Notes under the pieces: generated by a model
Database searches by the model: none
Told to the model about the DNA's origin: nothing
Seen by the model: only the letters and a program-made list of their open reading frames with translations
Program-made: the position numbers and the translations under genes
Assembly (NCBI GenBank): GCA_963402885.1
Contig: OY727098.1
Span: 2,289,001-2,353,000, forward strand
Direction of reading: 5' to 3'
From: Antedon bifida
Lineage: Eukaryota; Echinodermata; Crinoidea; Comatulida; Antedonidae
Length of the DNA stretch: 64,000 nt
In this document: positions 36,951 through 48,255 of the stretch, in pieces
How the letters are laid out: every line of letters starts with the position of its first letter
Numbering within the stretch: the stretch's first letter is position 1

Positions 36951-38057
36951 TGCATCATGTTCCGAAGAATTCTGGGAATGAATTCTTTTGGTTTTAGTGT
37001 TAAATCATAACATAGTTTGCTGAAATCAAATGATACAATTTGACTACCGCCAATATTGCACTTATGGAGACGTGGTCTAACTCTTTTACACACTACGTCT
37101 TTAGTGGATATTACATCGGTAAAGTTAAGGTTGTAGTTGTACGAAACTATTAGTTTGCCGCTCTTTCCACTTTTTTCTGAATCAAAACTGCTCAAACAAA
37201 CATTTGAAAGAAACGATTTAATTTTACGAAAAGCATCAAGATCTGATTGAAAATTCGGTCCATAATTCTTTACATGATCGTCAAAACGCCTCTTAAAATA
37301 GTCGTACAGTTTCATATCGAGTGCGTTCCAGTTACCAATCTTCAAAACAAGATCTTTCGACAACGACACCTGCGAATATCTCTTCTTTTTAGGAAAGTAT
37401 ACAATATCCTCAAATCGCCAGCACATCATCTTCTTCAATATTATTAACGATTCGTCAAACATTTCGGTTATCATAACGAAATCAAAATCTGTGTCTAATT
37501 TCTTAATTTTTGTATCAATGATTTCATTTGCATTAAGCGATGGATTAATTCCCAAATCCCTAATTTGATAATTATGAATAGCAAATTGCATTTTACTTTT
37601 TTTCCAGTTTAGGAATGGATGTTCCATCCATTCTCTTAATCTACTGGTTTTATTCCCTTTACGTCCTCCAATTGAAAAGTAATCAAAAGCTGATTCAAAC
37701 TGTGTTACTGGGTTTCGCAATATAGTTACATACGTTGTGTTTTTCTTCATAAATGAATCAAATACGTCTCTGTTGAATCTGGCGTGTATACTAAATACAT
37801 TATATTTATAATTAGTGTAATCTCCCTTGCGAATGCCCATTGGTGGAAATATTCTTCTTACAACATTGGTCGTTATGCTTTTGTCTGAAAAACTTAAACC
37901 TGTAATTGGCACGACAACTTGTAGTTTGTTCTGGAGAGCAAAGTTCTGCATTATCCACCAAATTGTTGATCCACCTGTTTTATGGGTCTTCAAAAAGACG
38001 ATGTTCTTCTTTGGTTCACATGTCTGTGCTCTATTGATCTGATTGGCATTATAAGCC
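36914..38057 (-). CDS. Galactose-3-O-sulfotransferase-like protein (Gal3ST family), main exon
   Basis: Predicted Golgi sulfotransferase moving sulfate from PAPS to a galactose-containing glycan or glycolipid. One exon encodes about 380 residues. The 5'-phosphosulfate-binding loop FLKTHKTGGSTI lies near the N-terminal end. The 3'-phosphate-binding segment TILRNPVTQFESAFDYF lies about 85 residues later. Downstream are DFVMITEMFDESLIILKK and a Cys/Trp-containing MMCWRFEDIVYF region typical of Gal3ST. The frame continues left of 38057 only through a polypyrimidine tract and a TTTTGTAG acceptor. The apparent Met at 38074 is therefore probably intronic, and the true N-terminus lies in another exon. 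The exon begins with the third base of a codon. Acceptor substrate is unknown. Confidence 0.85.
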
Positions 38058-38229
38058 CTACAAAAAAGTAACACAAACAGAATAAAGTATTTTCAAATAT
38101 TGTATTATTATTTGAGCAACCTCTTGTGTCAATGTCGTGATTAATTTATGCTACAAAGTATTAATTTATATATTATATATATTTATTTTAACGAAAATGT
38201 TTTGAAATTAGAAAAATAAGAAACTAATT

Positions 38230-38389
38230 AATGTATATACTGACATTTGCTTGTTTGTTAATACATCAACTTTCGTGCTTCGATGTGGAGCCTCTATTGG
38301 TGATCGTTTCCACATCATTCCTATTAGCATTGGTAAGGGAGCTAGCAGTATCCCAATTACAACAACTAAACAAAACACGTGCTACAAAA
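38230..38389 (-). CDS. Candidate upstream exon of the sulfotransferase (membrane anchor)
   Basis: On the minus strand, after a TTTTTGTAG acceptor-like site, the frame reads HVFCLVVVIGILLAPLPMLI then GMMWKRS. This is a hydrophobic segment followed by basic residues, as expected for the type II membrane anchor of a Golgi sulfotransferase. I could not find a strong GT donor giving the phase needed to join base 38057, so exon borders and even membership are unproven. Confidence 0.35.
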
Positions 38390-38687
38390 ATACGAAAATT
38401 TAGTTACATTATTCAAAATATATTTTTTTGTTTGTGAAATATAAAAACGCTTCACAGTTGGATTTGATTTAATTAGTTTAATGTGAAAATTATTCTAGAT
38501 GAAATTAATGAAGAGAAAAGTTTCATTTTCAGTAAAATACCCCACTTTATTCACATTAATATTTGTATTTAATATTATTTAGTCCGATGTGATATTGCAA
38601 TTATACTCGTTCAAAGTAGGCCTAGTTATAATATTATCATCCTGTTTATGTAAGTACCCTAACCCTATCATAGAAAACTCAGTGATT

Positions 38688-38742
38688 TAGAGGTATGAAC
38701 TAGTGATCTGGAGGTCGACGGTTATAGTCCCAACCGAGAATT
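38688..38742 (+). repeat. tRNA-derived SINE head, related to 14356-14425
   Basis: TTAGAGGTATGAACTAGTGA, TCTGGAGGTCGACGGTTATA and GTCCCAACCGAGAA align with the element at 14356 across both boxes. Confidence 0.45.
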
Positions 38743-39171
38743 ACGTCAGTAGGCCAAATTCGACATCTTATCGGTTAAAATTGAAATTTTGTCTTGACAT
38801 AATTAAGACAATAAAACTACAAAAGAAAATACATCCAATTGCTAAAAAACGCTACAATGTTAATAGGCCTACTATAATAATATTGTGTTTTTATACGATG
38901 CTTGGTTACGTCCGGCCAAACTGTTCACAATGACTGACCATCCCTCGTAAGCGATCACCCATATTATGGTTTCAATTAAATCTTTTGGCTACCAATTTAC
39001 CTTTATAGACATTATTTGTAAAAGTTTTGAAATCCCTCAAACGATGGATTTTGGTATATTTCTGAAATAAACAAATGAATATTTAACACATTATAATCTG
39101 GAAGATTATGATTATTTTTTTGGCTTTGCCTGAAATGTATTCAGAAAAGTTCTAAACTAGGTTAAGAGCGG

Positions 39172-39485
39172 ATATGATTCAAATCTTTAGAATTATGAGC
39201 CTACATGGTCTTGCCAGTTTTAGAATCGAGCAAGTTTTTTTTATATTGGTTGATTGTCATGGAACTAGAGGTCGTGAGTACAAGTTATATAAAAGCAAGT
39301 TTGGATCACCAGGAAGTTTTCAGTTGTGGAATAGCCTACCATCTGTTGTAAAAGCTCCAAGCCTAAATCAATTCAAGTCACTGCTTAATGATCATTGGAT
39401 TTTCCCACTTATAATAAACACATCATCTCTAACACCAAAACTCAAATATTGTCATTACAGTTATATTTTTAAAATATTATAAACA
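39172..39485 (+). mobile_element. LINE fragment: C-terminal end of reverse-transcriptase ORF
   Basis: The frame encodes GTRGREYKLYKSKF, then SFQLWNSLPSVV and KAPSLNQFKSLLNDHW. This pattern (R-G-x-x-x-K-x-x-K-x-R/K ... F-x-x-W-N-S-L-P-x-x-V-x-x-A-P-S-x-x-x-F-K) is typical of the end of CR1/L2-type LINE ORF2. Only the extreme C-terminus is present, the expected result of 5' truncation. Confidence 0.7.
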
Positions 39486-40200
39486 ATCATAAAAGTGAAG
39501 GGTCACAGCTATTTAGCTTGTTAACCGACCCATTAACATCAAGCAACTACGGTAGTTCACATACTAGCTGTTTGCTTGTACTATTTAGACGTGAGGACAA
39601 ACTAAACTCACCTTTTATGATGCTGCTGCTTTAAGTTGTTTAAGATTGCGTCAATTTCCAACTACACCGTCCACAAATTAGGCCTATTTCAAAACTATAT
39701 TATCTGAATGGTATCCTTTCATTCTTCAATGTCCTTTGTAATTTAGTTATACATACTGTACAAATAGTGCCTTGTTTACAGTCCGTATTTCAACGTGTGA
39801 ATAGAAAACCAAACACGCTACTTTAAACCTCTGAACCAAGTTTGTTCAGAGTAAAGTTTGTAAATAATAAAATAATACTGTTCAGTAGTGTAATACTTAG
39901 TAGGCTGCAATAGCAGCTTGAGACTCTTGTAGGATTTTATGATAGATATACTTAAAATGAAGTCATGGAATGTTCTCAGCCTCAGAGTCGTATTCAAATT
40001 TGAATTTTAGTCGAAAATATTCACTATAATAATATTCATTTACTTTTACCTTGATGTAGGTAAGTTTAGGCCTATATTATACGACTTCTAATCTAATAAA
40101 TATAAAAACTAATTAAAAAAAAATATGTCTTTAATCCGCCGATTGACAAATTCCAGTACAGTTAAATATATTATATATTCTTACTTACACAGCTATGTTT
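39486..40200. other. Non-coding flank between the LINE fragment and EIF3J
   Basis: No exon or element recognised. Confidence 0.35.
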
Positions 40201-40413
40201 AGGGCAGCAACAGAGCCATTGAAAGGGTTACGGCATTGCGTCGGAACTTGATGGATCTCTACCAAAGATAGTGTGAATCTTTGCTCTCTACTCCAAAGAT
40301 ACTATAGCGCCACGAAGTTTCTACTCTACTTTTTGGACAGCAACAGAGAGCCATGGCTCTCTCTCCTCGGCCTCCTGGGCAGCAACTTTAAATAGCGCCA
40401 TCTATTTTCAATC
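40200..40413 (+). promoter_or_regulatory. EIF3J: Probable promoter and short 5'UTR of EIF3J
   Basis: The region has no clear TATA box at a convincing position and carries repeated GGCAGCAAC words. The start context AATCATGGCGGAC resembles the ATGGCGG core of YY1/TISU-type initiators used by short-5'UTR housekeeping genes, but the upstream bases fit only in part. Confidence 0.4.
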
Positions 40414-43400
40414 ATGGCGGACTGGGGTGAGTACATGTGTTGTGATTGTTGAAAAAACATATTGTTAATTATTTTTAAAAACCTTTATATTATTCCTAAA
40501 ACAAAATAATTGTAATATTGTTATATTTCAACATCTGTTTACAGATGATGAAGATTTTGATGTCGATGCAGGGTTTGCTGGCGACACTGGCAATAATGAC
40601 AAGTGGGAAGGAGAGGACGAGGAAGACGTAAAGGTACGGTCGGCGGGTACGAACGAGTTCCGCTGGCGTTGCTCTTGTATGCTTGTTGGGTTCCTGTTCC
40701 GCATTAGGGCCTAGGACTAACTAAACAGTATTTGTTTTACTTTCAGTAAAGACACATGTAATTTGCTCCATTGTTGGTTGAAAAGTGTATTTATTGTTTG
40801 TAGGTTTAGTAATTAGTTGGCCTATATTATTATTAGACTAGCCTAGGCTGCCTAGCTAGGCCTTAGGCACTAATATAAATAGGCCTAGTACAGTACTAGG
40901 CATATGTATATAGGCCTAGACTAGGCCTTTATATATAAATAGATAGGCTATGCTTAAATGTTAAATATTTAATAATACTTGTTATATAAGTTATGAAAGA
41001 ATGAATCATACTATATATACTATTAGTAGCAAGCAAGGCCTAGGTTAACTGCTGTATGTTTACAATGAGTCATTCACAGGGTGAGTCATGTTTAATTTTA
41101 TACAACATGCATTCTTTTAAATACTATTTGTAATAAATTTGTTGTGCAAGTACTCAATTATGCATAGATCCTAAACAATATTAAAAACAAAGGTGTAGTA
41201 TTGTATGTTGGCCCAAGGTTATCCAACTGGCCAATGATTGCATTATATAAAGGTTTTATTAATCATCTGCCCCCCCCCCCTCCCTTCCCAAATATATATA
41301 AATATAAATACCTGTATAAGGAAATGTTATATTATTAATGTTATTACATAGGATAATTGGGAAGATGATGAAGAAGAAAAGAAACCACCACAGACTGAAG
41401 AAAAAGGTAATGAGATTTTACATTTTGAAATAAAATACTTTCACAAAAATTATTTCAAATATTAAAACTAAAATAAATACAAATAAGTCCCATAGCGCAA
41501 CTTCTTTATAATAAACAGTAGAATTGTTTTGTTTTAAATCCATCCCTTTTGCATCTGGTTATAATGACATCCAATTATCTCTTACAGATGCAAAAGCATT
41601 TCAAGTTCAAAAAAAGAAATCACTAGCAGAAAGGATACGAGAGAAAGAAGAGCAAAAGAAAAAAGAAGCTTTAGAAAAACAAAAATTGAAAGAAGTAATA
41701 TTTTTAAAACAGACCACTTAGTAAAGGATATAAAGACACCATCATTTTGATATTCAAAGAGATGGTGTAATGGATTTAAAAAATGTATTTTTACTTGGGG
41801 TACCCAAGGACTTACTCATTTTCTCCTCCTCCTCCATCTGGACACTATTGAGTAAAAAATGCGATTTATAAAGTACTACTCCTCCCTTATTCGTTGTAGT
41901 ATTGAGCTGGGATTTGGCATGAATATACTACAGGGACATGTCCTCAAATCTATAGAGCCGGATTTTTTATTTTCAAACCGGATGCAGCCATATCACGTCT
42001 CGAAGATGGTACCGTATAGCCGTATTTGGTAGCAAGGTTATTGATGTGTATGTGACGTCATTACAGCTTCTTTTGCTGTACCGCGAGTATCGCACATTCA
42101 TGCTTGTTTTAAATCTATATATTATTTTCGTAAATATATCTTGCCTTTATGTTCACCCCTTTTTAAGCTTCCTAACTAAAAATGTATCCTCTTTTATACC
42201 AAATATTTAACTTATAATATTATTGTTGCCTACATCACATGGCTCACATCTTTGTTTATCTTATACAAAAAAGTATTGCATTACATTGTTCAATTTCTTG
42301 CTACAAAATCAATTTTAAATGTTCCTATAATGTTGGAAAAAGAAGAAGAAAATTATGATAGCAGTACCAGTTTGTAGGACATTCATTGGGAAGATTAAAA
42401 CATTGAAATTATATATAAAATATTTAAATTAGTTATAAAATAATTTAATTATTTGACAGAATGAAGAAAAAGAATTAACACCAGCTGAGATCCAAGCTGA
42501 AAAGGCACGCCAACAACAAATTGTAGAGGAAGCCGATCTTATGTTAGCAAAAGAAATGTTTGGTATGTTTATATCTTAATTTCTTGCTACCATTCAATGT
42601 AAAACAAGTTCACTCTTCCCTGGTAAAGCTATGTCAGAGTTCAAGACCTTTCAGCGTCTTATCTAATGATGCTTAAATTGCCTCATCCTTTGGATGGGAT
42701 GTCAAGCCGTTGGCCCTGTAAACACAAAAAAAGGCAAGATACATTGTTGGTCTCCCATCAGTGAGTTAATGATGGAATCTTCTTCTTGCACTTGGATACT
42801 GTGGGGCTGTAGCAGATTAAATTATAGTGAAACTGTAGGTTGGTGAGTAGCATGCTTGCCTTCTAGTCCCAGCCTTGTGTCATGACTATTTCTAATTCAC
42901 TCTCAAATGGAACTTTATTTGTACTCCACTCCCTAAGCTCAAAGTGTGACTTCATTTAAAATCATGATTGTTTTTCTCTATTTAGCTGGAAGGTTGACTT
43001 TTTGTTTTTATTAAAATGATTCATAAAGATTTAACTAATTTTCCCCAAAGAAAAATATCTAATAATAATAATATTATAACGACACTTATTATTTATACTA
43101 TAAACATGAATATGTTAGATTTAATTATTATTTGTTCTTTTTTTATCAGGAATGTCAACCACTTCATCACAACCAACAATAGACACAATGAAACCAGATT
43201 CTAAAGAAGAATTTGCTGAATTTGCAAAACTATTAAAAGAAAAAATTTTACAATTTGAAAAATCTCCTCATTATCCAGAGCTACTAGAAGATATATTTCC
43301 AGGTGTCAGTGCTGGCTGTAAGTTAAATATTTTTAGATATTATAACACTTTCTTTTTGTCGTTTTTCTCGGGTGTTTAAGCGTGATTCCCACTAGCAACG

Positions 43401-44599
43401 CAATCTACGCAACATAAGCAAATGCCCTTCCAATAATTGTGTTTGCCCCACCTGCATGGAATCAAACCTGCGATGTTTTTTTCAATTATTTCAATTTATA
43501 GTGTTTAATTAAAAAATTCTAGTAATTGTTTACATATTGATGTACCCCCATGGGAAAGGCTGTATCAATCAATGTTGTTACTAATATAAATGATAACTAC
43601 ACTGTTTAAATAATCATTTTGATGTTCCTATTACAGTGGAAGCTGAGGTTTTAAAAAAATTAGGTTCAAGTTTAACAGCTATTGGAAATGAAAAAAGTAA
43701 ACTACAAAAGGTAGGAAGGTTTTCTGATTTTATTTTAATAATAACGGCAACAAAATAACTATAATGTCATCTGTAGGTAGCTCAGATATGCTGTTAATAT
43801 ATTCAAAATGAATGCACACTTCTGTATTGCATCTCACATTTTAATGAGTTGCAAAATTGTTGTAGATTTTGATTTTAAAAAATTGTTTTTTTATTAAATA
43901 AAAAAACAAATATTTATGCAAGGGCATTTTTCATTTCTGTGTCTTATATATGTTTTGTTTGCTTTTGAATGTTTTGTTTTTTTGTGTCCCTGACACAAGC
44001 TTTTGCTTTTTTGGTGACGCCACCATTTTGGAAATAAATGTTAATTTTGATTTGATGTGGCGCAGTGTGTTGAACTACTGATAGAGAGATCGTGAGTTCG
44101 AATCCAACACTTCTTGCATTGCTTGTATTTTTAGGCAAGACACTTCATTTACGTTTACCTCTATCCACCCAGGTGTACAAATGGGTACCTGGAAAGGTCA
44201 AAACACAACTGCACGGATTACTAGCTGCAACATTATGTTTTCATACATGTTTGATCCAAAAATGACCCGAGATAACAATGTAAAGCGCTTAGGCTCTGTC
44301 TACACTATCAAACTAGTGTGATGTGGTATGTGTTAGTGATATGACATCATCATGTCTATATATGGGCACATCACATTTTTGACACATCAAGTTTGATAGT
44401 GTAGACAGAGCTTTGAGCATAAAGTAGTATTTATATATATATTTATTATTGTTATATTTTATTTTATTATATGCTTTTTTTTATTCTATAGGCAGCAAAA
44501 GGAAAAAAGAAAAAGAAAGCAGCGTTAGTGGGAGGAGGAAAGTCAGGAAGACGAGATGAATTTGATGATTATGGAGATGAATTTGACGATTTTATGTAA
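40414..44599 (+). CDS. EIF3J: Eukaryotic translation initiation factor 3 subunit J
   Basis: eIF3j is the loosely attached eIF3 subunit that binds the 40S decoding centre and helps mRNA recruitment and release. Eight exons join in frame: 40414-40426, 40545-40633, 41352-41406, 41588-41694, 42460-42562, 43150-43317, 43637-43710 and 44492-44599. The product is 238 aa (human 258). The acidic N-terminus has MADWDDEDFDVD and VKDNWEDDEEEKKPP. A charged coiled-coil stretch includes KKKSLAERIREKEEQKKK. The core has KPDSKEEFAEFAKLLKEKI. The lysine run KGKKKKKAALVGGG precedes the C-terminus DDYGDEFDDFM, matching the family ending. AATAAA signals follow at 44630 and 44663. Introns hold SINE and MITE insertions. 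Confidence 0.96.
42600..42900. repeat. SINE-like decayed sequence in EIF3J intron 5
   Basis: CTCATCCTTTGGATGGGATGTCAAGCCGTT with GGCCCTG is reminiscent of a conserved SINE tail motif (CATCC..GGATGAGACGTTAAACCG type). GTTGGTGAGTAGCATGCTTG with TAGTCCCAG could be a degraded tRNA-like head. Evidence is weak. Confidence 0.35.
43379..43476. mobile_element. Family-2 MITE, left half, in EIF3J intron 6
   Basis: GATTCCCACTAGCAACGCAA, TGCCCTTCCAATAATTGTG and CTGCATGGAATCAAACCTG match the left half of the element at 20574-20776. The right half is absent. Confidence 0.75.
44050..44289 (+). repeat. tRNA-derived SINE in EIF3J intron 7
   Basis: The head has an A-box-like TGGCGCAGTGTGTTGAAC and a B box GAGTTCGAATCC. 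It is followed by a conserved body: AGGCAAGACACTTCATTTAC, CACCCAGGTGTACAAATGGG and TACCTGG. The 3' end is AATGTAAAGCGCTTAGG. The body resembles the central-domain SINEs of deuterostomes (Deu/SINE2-like); the assignment is from memory of the motif. Confidence 0.7.
44291..44413. mobile_element. MITE, family 1, directly abutting the SINE
   Basis: GGCTCTGTCTACACTATC at the left and GATAGTGTAGACAGAGCTTT at the right are inverted. The interior has ATGACATCATCATGTCTATA and GGGCACATCACATTTTTG. It starts where the SINE ends. Confidence 0.85.
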
Positions 44600-44837
44600 T
44601 TAATCGTAAAACTATTTTATTTAACTAATAATAAACTGTTTAATAACCAGTTTACAAAACAAAATAAATTTTAAAAAAAATTTAAGTCAATAAATAGTCA
44701 TTCTACTTGTTTTTTTGTTTTAAAAAGCATGTTATTTCTTCCATTAAGAGCCACCTTTTTCTAAGTTCCAGTGGAGTAATATATTATGTTTAAGTTTCTT
44801 TAAACTTTGTATAGATCACATTGCAATGTATTATACT

Positions 44838-44987
44838 AAAGCTCTGTCTACACTCAAATTTAATGTGATGTGCCCATATATGAACATGATGATGTCATAT
44901 CAATATCATATTTGGGCATATCACTAGCATATTTGGGCACATCACACTCTTTTTGTCAAACTAGTTTGATCGTGTAGACAGAGCTTT
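44838..44987. mobile_element. MITE, family 1, downstream of EIF3J
   Basis: AAAGCTCTGTCTACACTC at the left and GATCGTGTAGACAGAGCTTT at the right, with GATGTGCCCATATATGAACA and GGGCACATCACACTC inside. Confidence 0.85.
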
Positions 44988-45097
44988 GTATGTCAGTAAA
45001 TTTATTATCATGAATGTTCAAATTATCCACTAATTGAAATATGTAATATAATTTTAATGGAATTTGTTTGGCTCATTCCAAACATTGTATTCAGATT

Positions 45098-45254
45098 AAG
45101 CTTTGTTTACACTTGGACGCAAGGATGTAAGCCCACTGTAGGTGATTTGACCAATCACAACGCGACAAGTCATCCAAAATGCTGTCTCTGATTGGTCAAC
45201 TCATTTGCATTATGCCTGCATCGCTGCATTGCATTCAAGAGACAACCAAGCTTT
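45098..45254. mobile_element. MITE, family 2
   Basis: AAGCTTTGTTTACACTTGGA at the left and GACAACCAAGCTTT at the right. The inner arms GATTTGACCAATCACAACG and CTGATTGGTCAACTCATTTG can pair. Confidence 0.7.
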
Positions 45255-45765
45255 AAGGTCCATTTATACTAGGGCGATAACTAAATAAATATGTATTTTT
45301 CCTAGGATGGAATAACCTACCAACTGAAATTAAATATTCTCCAACAATTGCTTCATTCAAAGATAAATATCGATCTCATATTTTCTTCACAAACTTTTAT
45401 TATTTTTTTTCTCGATTTATTTTGTATTAAGACCGCAATGCAAAATAGGTTTTCTTTTACCTGATTGTTTAATCCTGTATAATGATGTTGTTAAATAAAT
45501 TAATAGATAAATCACCATTTATGCTTTCATGTCATAAAAAAAATTATGTTTTTTTTTAAATAGAAAATAATGACATCATCAATAAGAACAATAACATTGT
45601 TGTGTCGTCATGATATTATTACTCTAACTTTAAATCATGGCATCTTTTGAAAGGCAGCCTATAGTTCTAGGATGAAAACTTACTTGATTTCTTTTGTTTT
45701 ATGTAGGATGAATGCATGTTTATAGTCATTGTTATTGTCCTAGTGTAAATTGGCCTTTACAGATA
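45255..45765. mobile_element. MITE family 3 interrupted by a LINE 3' fragment
   Basis: The left end AAGGTCCATTTATACTAGGG and the right end CCTAGTGTAAATTGGCCTTT are inverted repeats. Between them, 45300-45515 is a separate LINE fragment, so the MITE was already present when the LINE inserted. Confidence 0.6.
45300..45515 (+). mobile_element. LINE 3' fragment (end of reverse-transcriptase ORF)
   Basis: The frame encodes GWNNLPTEIKYSPTIASFKD then KYRSHIFF, the F/W-N-x-L-P ... S-F-K signature of LINE ORF2 C-termini. An AT-rich tail with AAATAAATTAATAGATAAAT follows. Confidence 0.6.
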
Positions 45766-45954
45766 GTTTACCCATTGTTATCAATATTAGTCAAATAAAA
45801 ATATTAAGTGGAAATTAAGATAGTTCTTAAAATCACATTTTATTTAATGAGAATTCATTTTCCTGACTAACATTACACATTGTTTTTATGTTAATAAAAA
45901 ATGCTAATTTACATAGTGTATGCTGGTATATATTTTAGCATAGTCAAAATGATT

Positions 45955-46330
45955 AAATGCTTCTGATGTCATGCTCAAATTGTGTGGATATGAATAATAA
46001 TTCTGATCACACTTTGCGCCTCATACCAAAAAAGGACTGATTAATATTAATAATAATATGGACAATTATTTCCTCAAAAAAAAAAGTATATAAATGAATA
46101 AATGCTTCTGATGTCATGCTCAAATTTTGTGGATATGAATAATTCATTTTGATCACACTTTGCGCCTCATACCAAAGAAGGACTGATTAATATTAATAAT
46201 AATATTGACATTTATTTCCTCAAAAAAAAAAGTATAATAATGAATTCAAACTATATACATGAGAAGGGCAGACAAACTGAGGAACAAATTATTCTGGTTA
46301 TACTTTGCGCCTCATACCAAAAAACAATCC
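45955..46330. repeat. 145-bp tandem repeat upstream of the KCTD array
   Basis: Units beginning AAATGCTTCTGATGTCATGC start at 45955 and 46100 (period 145). A partial third copy at about 46300 keeps only ACTTTGCGCCTCATACCAAA. Each full unit contains that word, GGACTGATTAATATTAATAA and TATTTCCTCAAAAAAAAA. Confidence 0.85.
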
Positions 46331-46399
46331 CGAAATGTCTGTGATGTCACACAATGTGACGCGTTAAACATAGATATTCAGCTGGTATTTTCCTTGACA

Positions 46400-46500
46400 T
46401 CTTAGTACCACGTGATCAGTGACCTTAAACAAAAGAATCTGGGGGAAACCAGAATTTGTACTGTATACTGTCAGTAATTTGAATAATTTTATTAATCTCA
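46400..46500 (+). promoter_or_regulatory. Conserved upstream block of KCTD genes (46.4 kb copy)
   Basis: CCTTAAACAAAAGAATCTGG followed by GGGAAACCAGAA matches 58150-58182 (CTTAAACAAAAGAATTTGGG, AAAAACCATAA), about 70-250 bp before the respective start codons. A CACGTGATC word precedes it here. Confidence 0.5.
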
Positions 46501-46504
46501 AATC

Positions 46505-46942
46505 ATGTTTTCATCTTCATCGAAGTATTTTTCACCGGCTTCATCTGATGGATTGTTGAATCTAAATGTTGGTGGACATTTCTACACGGCGCTTCGTTCA
46601 ACTTTAACTCGTTATCCAGATAGTATGCTAGGCAAAATGTTCAGCCCCACTCTGCCAACAATTGCACATCGTTACGAGTATGATCGATACTATATCGATG
46701 GAGATGGCCCAACGACACATTTTGACTTATCTGCGTCGATCACGACTCATCCTTCCTGATGGTTTTAAAGAGTGGAATATCCTGATTGCTGAAGCAGAAT
46801 TCTACCAACTTACAGATTTAGGAAAACTTATTATTACCGAAAGAAAGCGACAAAAAGAAGTAGATGTGTATAATTATATAGCAAGACATCAGGGTCTCGA
46901 ACTATCGAAGCGGGGGCTGTATCGAATGGTGCCTAGCTTTTA
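46505..46942 (+). pseudogene. KCTD-type T1/BTB gene broken by a 5-nt deletion
   Basis: The first frame encodes MFSSSSKYFSPASSDGLLNL followed by the T1 core up to YYIDGDGPTT. It then shifts: compared with the other array members, five bases (ATTTC) are missing after 46713. The downstream frame (LRRSRLILPDGFKEWNILI, AEAEFYQLTDLGKLI) stays open to a stop at 46942, about 50 codons past the T1 core. Both halves are otherwise clean, so the break is recent, polymorphic, or a sequence error. The tail after the T1 domain does not match the C-terminal domain of its neighbours. Confidence 0.75.
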
Positions 46943-47635
46943 ATATTAGAGAGAATTAAATACTCGACAATAATGTAGGCCTACTCTTGATGAATTAGAT
47001 CAATAGAGGCCTACTACGAAATATCTGTGCTTTTCAGAATTCAAAAGTCGTTCAAATTAATTAATTTTCTTTGTAATACTAATGAATAGAAATAAATGGA
47101 ATGTGTTTTCATTAATCAACGCTGTATCTACTAGTAGACATATTAATTGATGAGATCGTACCGTGGACAAATAAACATTATATAATCATTATATAATCAA
47201 GTACGTTTTCAAATTACAGGGGCAGTGACGTAATGGAGGTTAATAATAAATATAATATATTCATAGAAGTACTGATGAAGATCTGTGGCGACAATAGAAT
47301 GGACCCGAGACCTGACTATCTTCGACATTTAAATAATAGAAAGTGTGAAATATTTTGTTAGGTTAAATGTACGTTGTAAGATGTGTATGTTTATTGAAAA
47401 ATAGTTGTAGTTTTCTAAACTACTTTGTAATAGATAGATGTTAAATATAATTTATTTGAACACCCTTTTAAATATATTTTGAGAGAAGATAAGGAGATAA
47501 AAACAATCGGGTTTTTTTTTGTGGCAGACCATTTTTACCACCAGTTGAATTTATTGGATACAACATTATGCCATTATGTGTTACGTAATTTAATACTTGC
47601 CACCATATATATCAATATAATTATATTATTAAGAC

Positions 47636-47675
47636 AATATAAGGCCATACAAGTTGACTTTCAGTTAGTAGGCCT
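47636..47675 (+). repeat. 40-bp direct repeat, first copy
   Basis: ATATAAGGCCATACAAGTTG continuing to GTTAGTAGGCCTA is identical to 48397-48436, about 760 bp away. Confidence 0.85.
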
Positions 47676-48255
47676 AGTACATGCAGTTGTGTGCAGTTTC
47701 ATTCTTGTGGTTGACCATCATCGCTAGCATGTTTCAAACTTAAAATAATTGAATATTTAATTGCATGGAGTGAATGTTTACAATCAAAATACATGGTATT
47801 GTTTCCTATCGAATGAATGTTTTAGAATAAATCCCTCTAATGCATTATTTGTAACTCATTTAATTTGGATGACCTCTGCTTTATTATAAATAATAAAATT
47901 GATGGCCATACTACATTTGATCTGCACCATTCGTCCTGATATTGATTATTATTTAGCACCGCCATCAACACGAGTTACTACAGATTCCTGAGACTGGATT
48001 GAATGTAGATACTGTTGTACTAGGCCTATATCAAGTGTGTATCGCCACACCCAGTAAAAGTATGAAGTACCATACAACTAAACCGTAAATTTCGTATAAT
48101 TGATTTCCAGCACAAATGCCATTGAATGATTGAGAAAGTCCAATTTATCTTAATTAAGCTGCTATTTATATCTATATAAGCAAAGGATTTGTCTAAGATC
48201 AAATTCGCAATGTCGTGTTAGGTTATAGAGTACATCACTGACATGAATTATACGC

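Noticed and set aside
38074-38074. Met at 38074 as the true sulfotransferase start
   Set aside because: The codons before 38057 are a polypyrimidine tract and TTTTGTAG acceptor, so this Met is probably intronic.
47479-47727. 82-codon hydrophobic frame between KCTD copies
   Set aside because: It overlaps a 40-bp repeat, has no homology I recognise, and its hydrophobicity matches AT-rich sequence.
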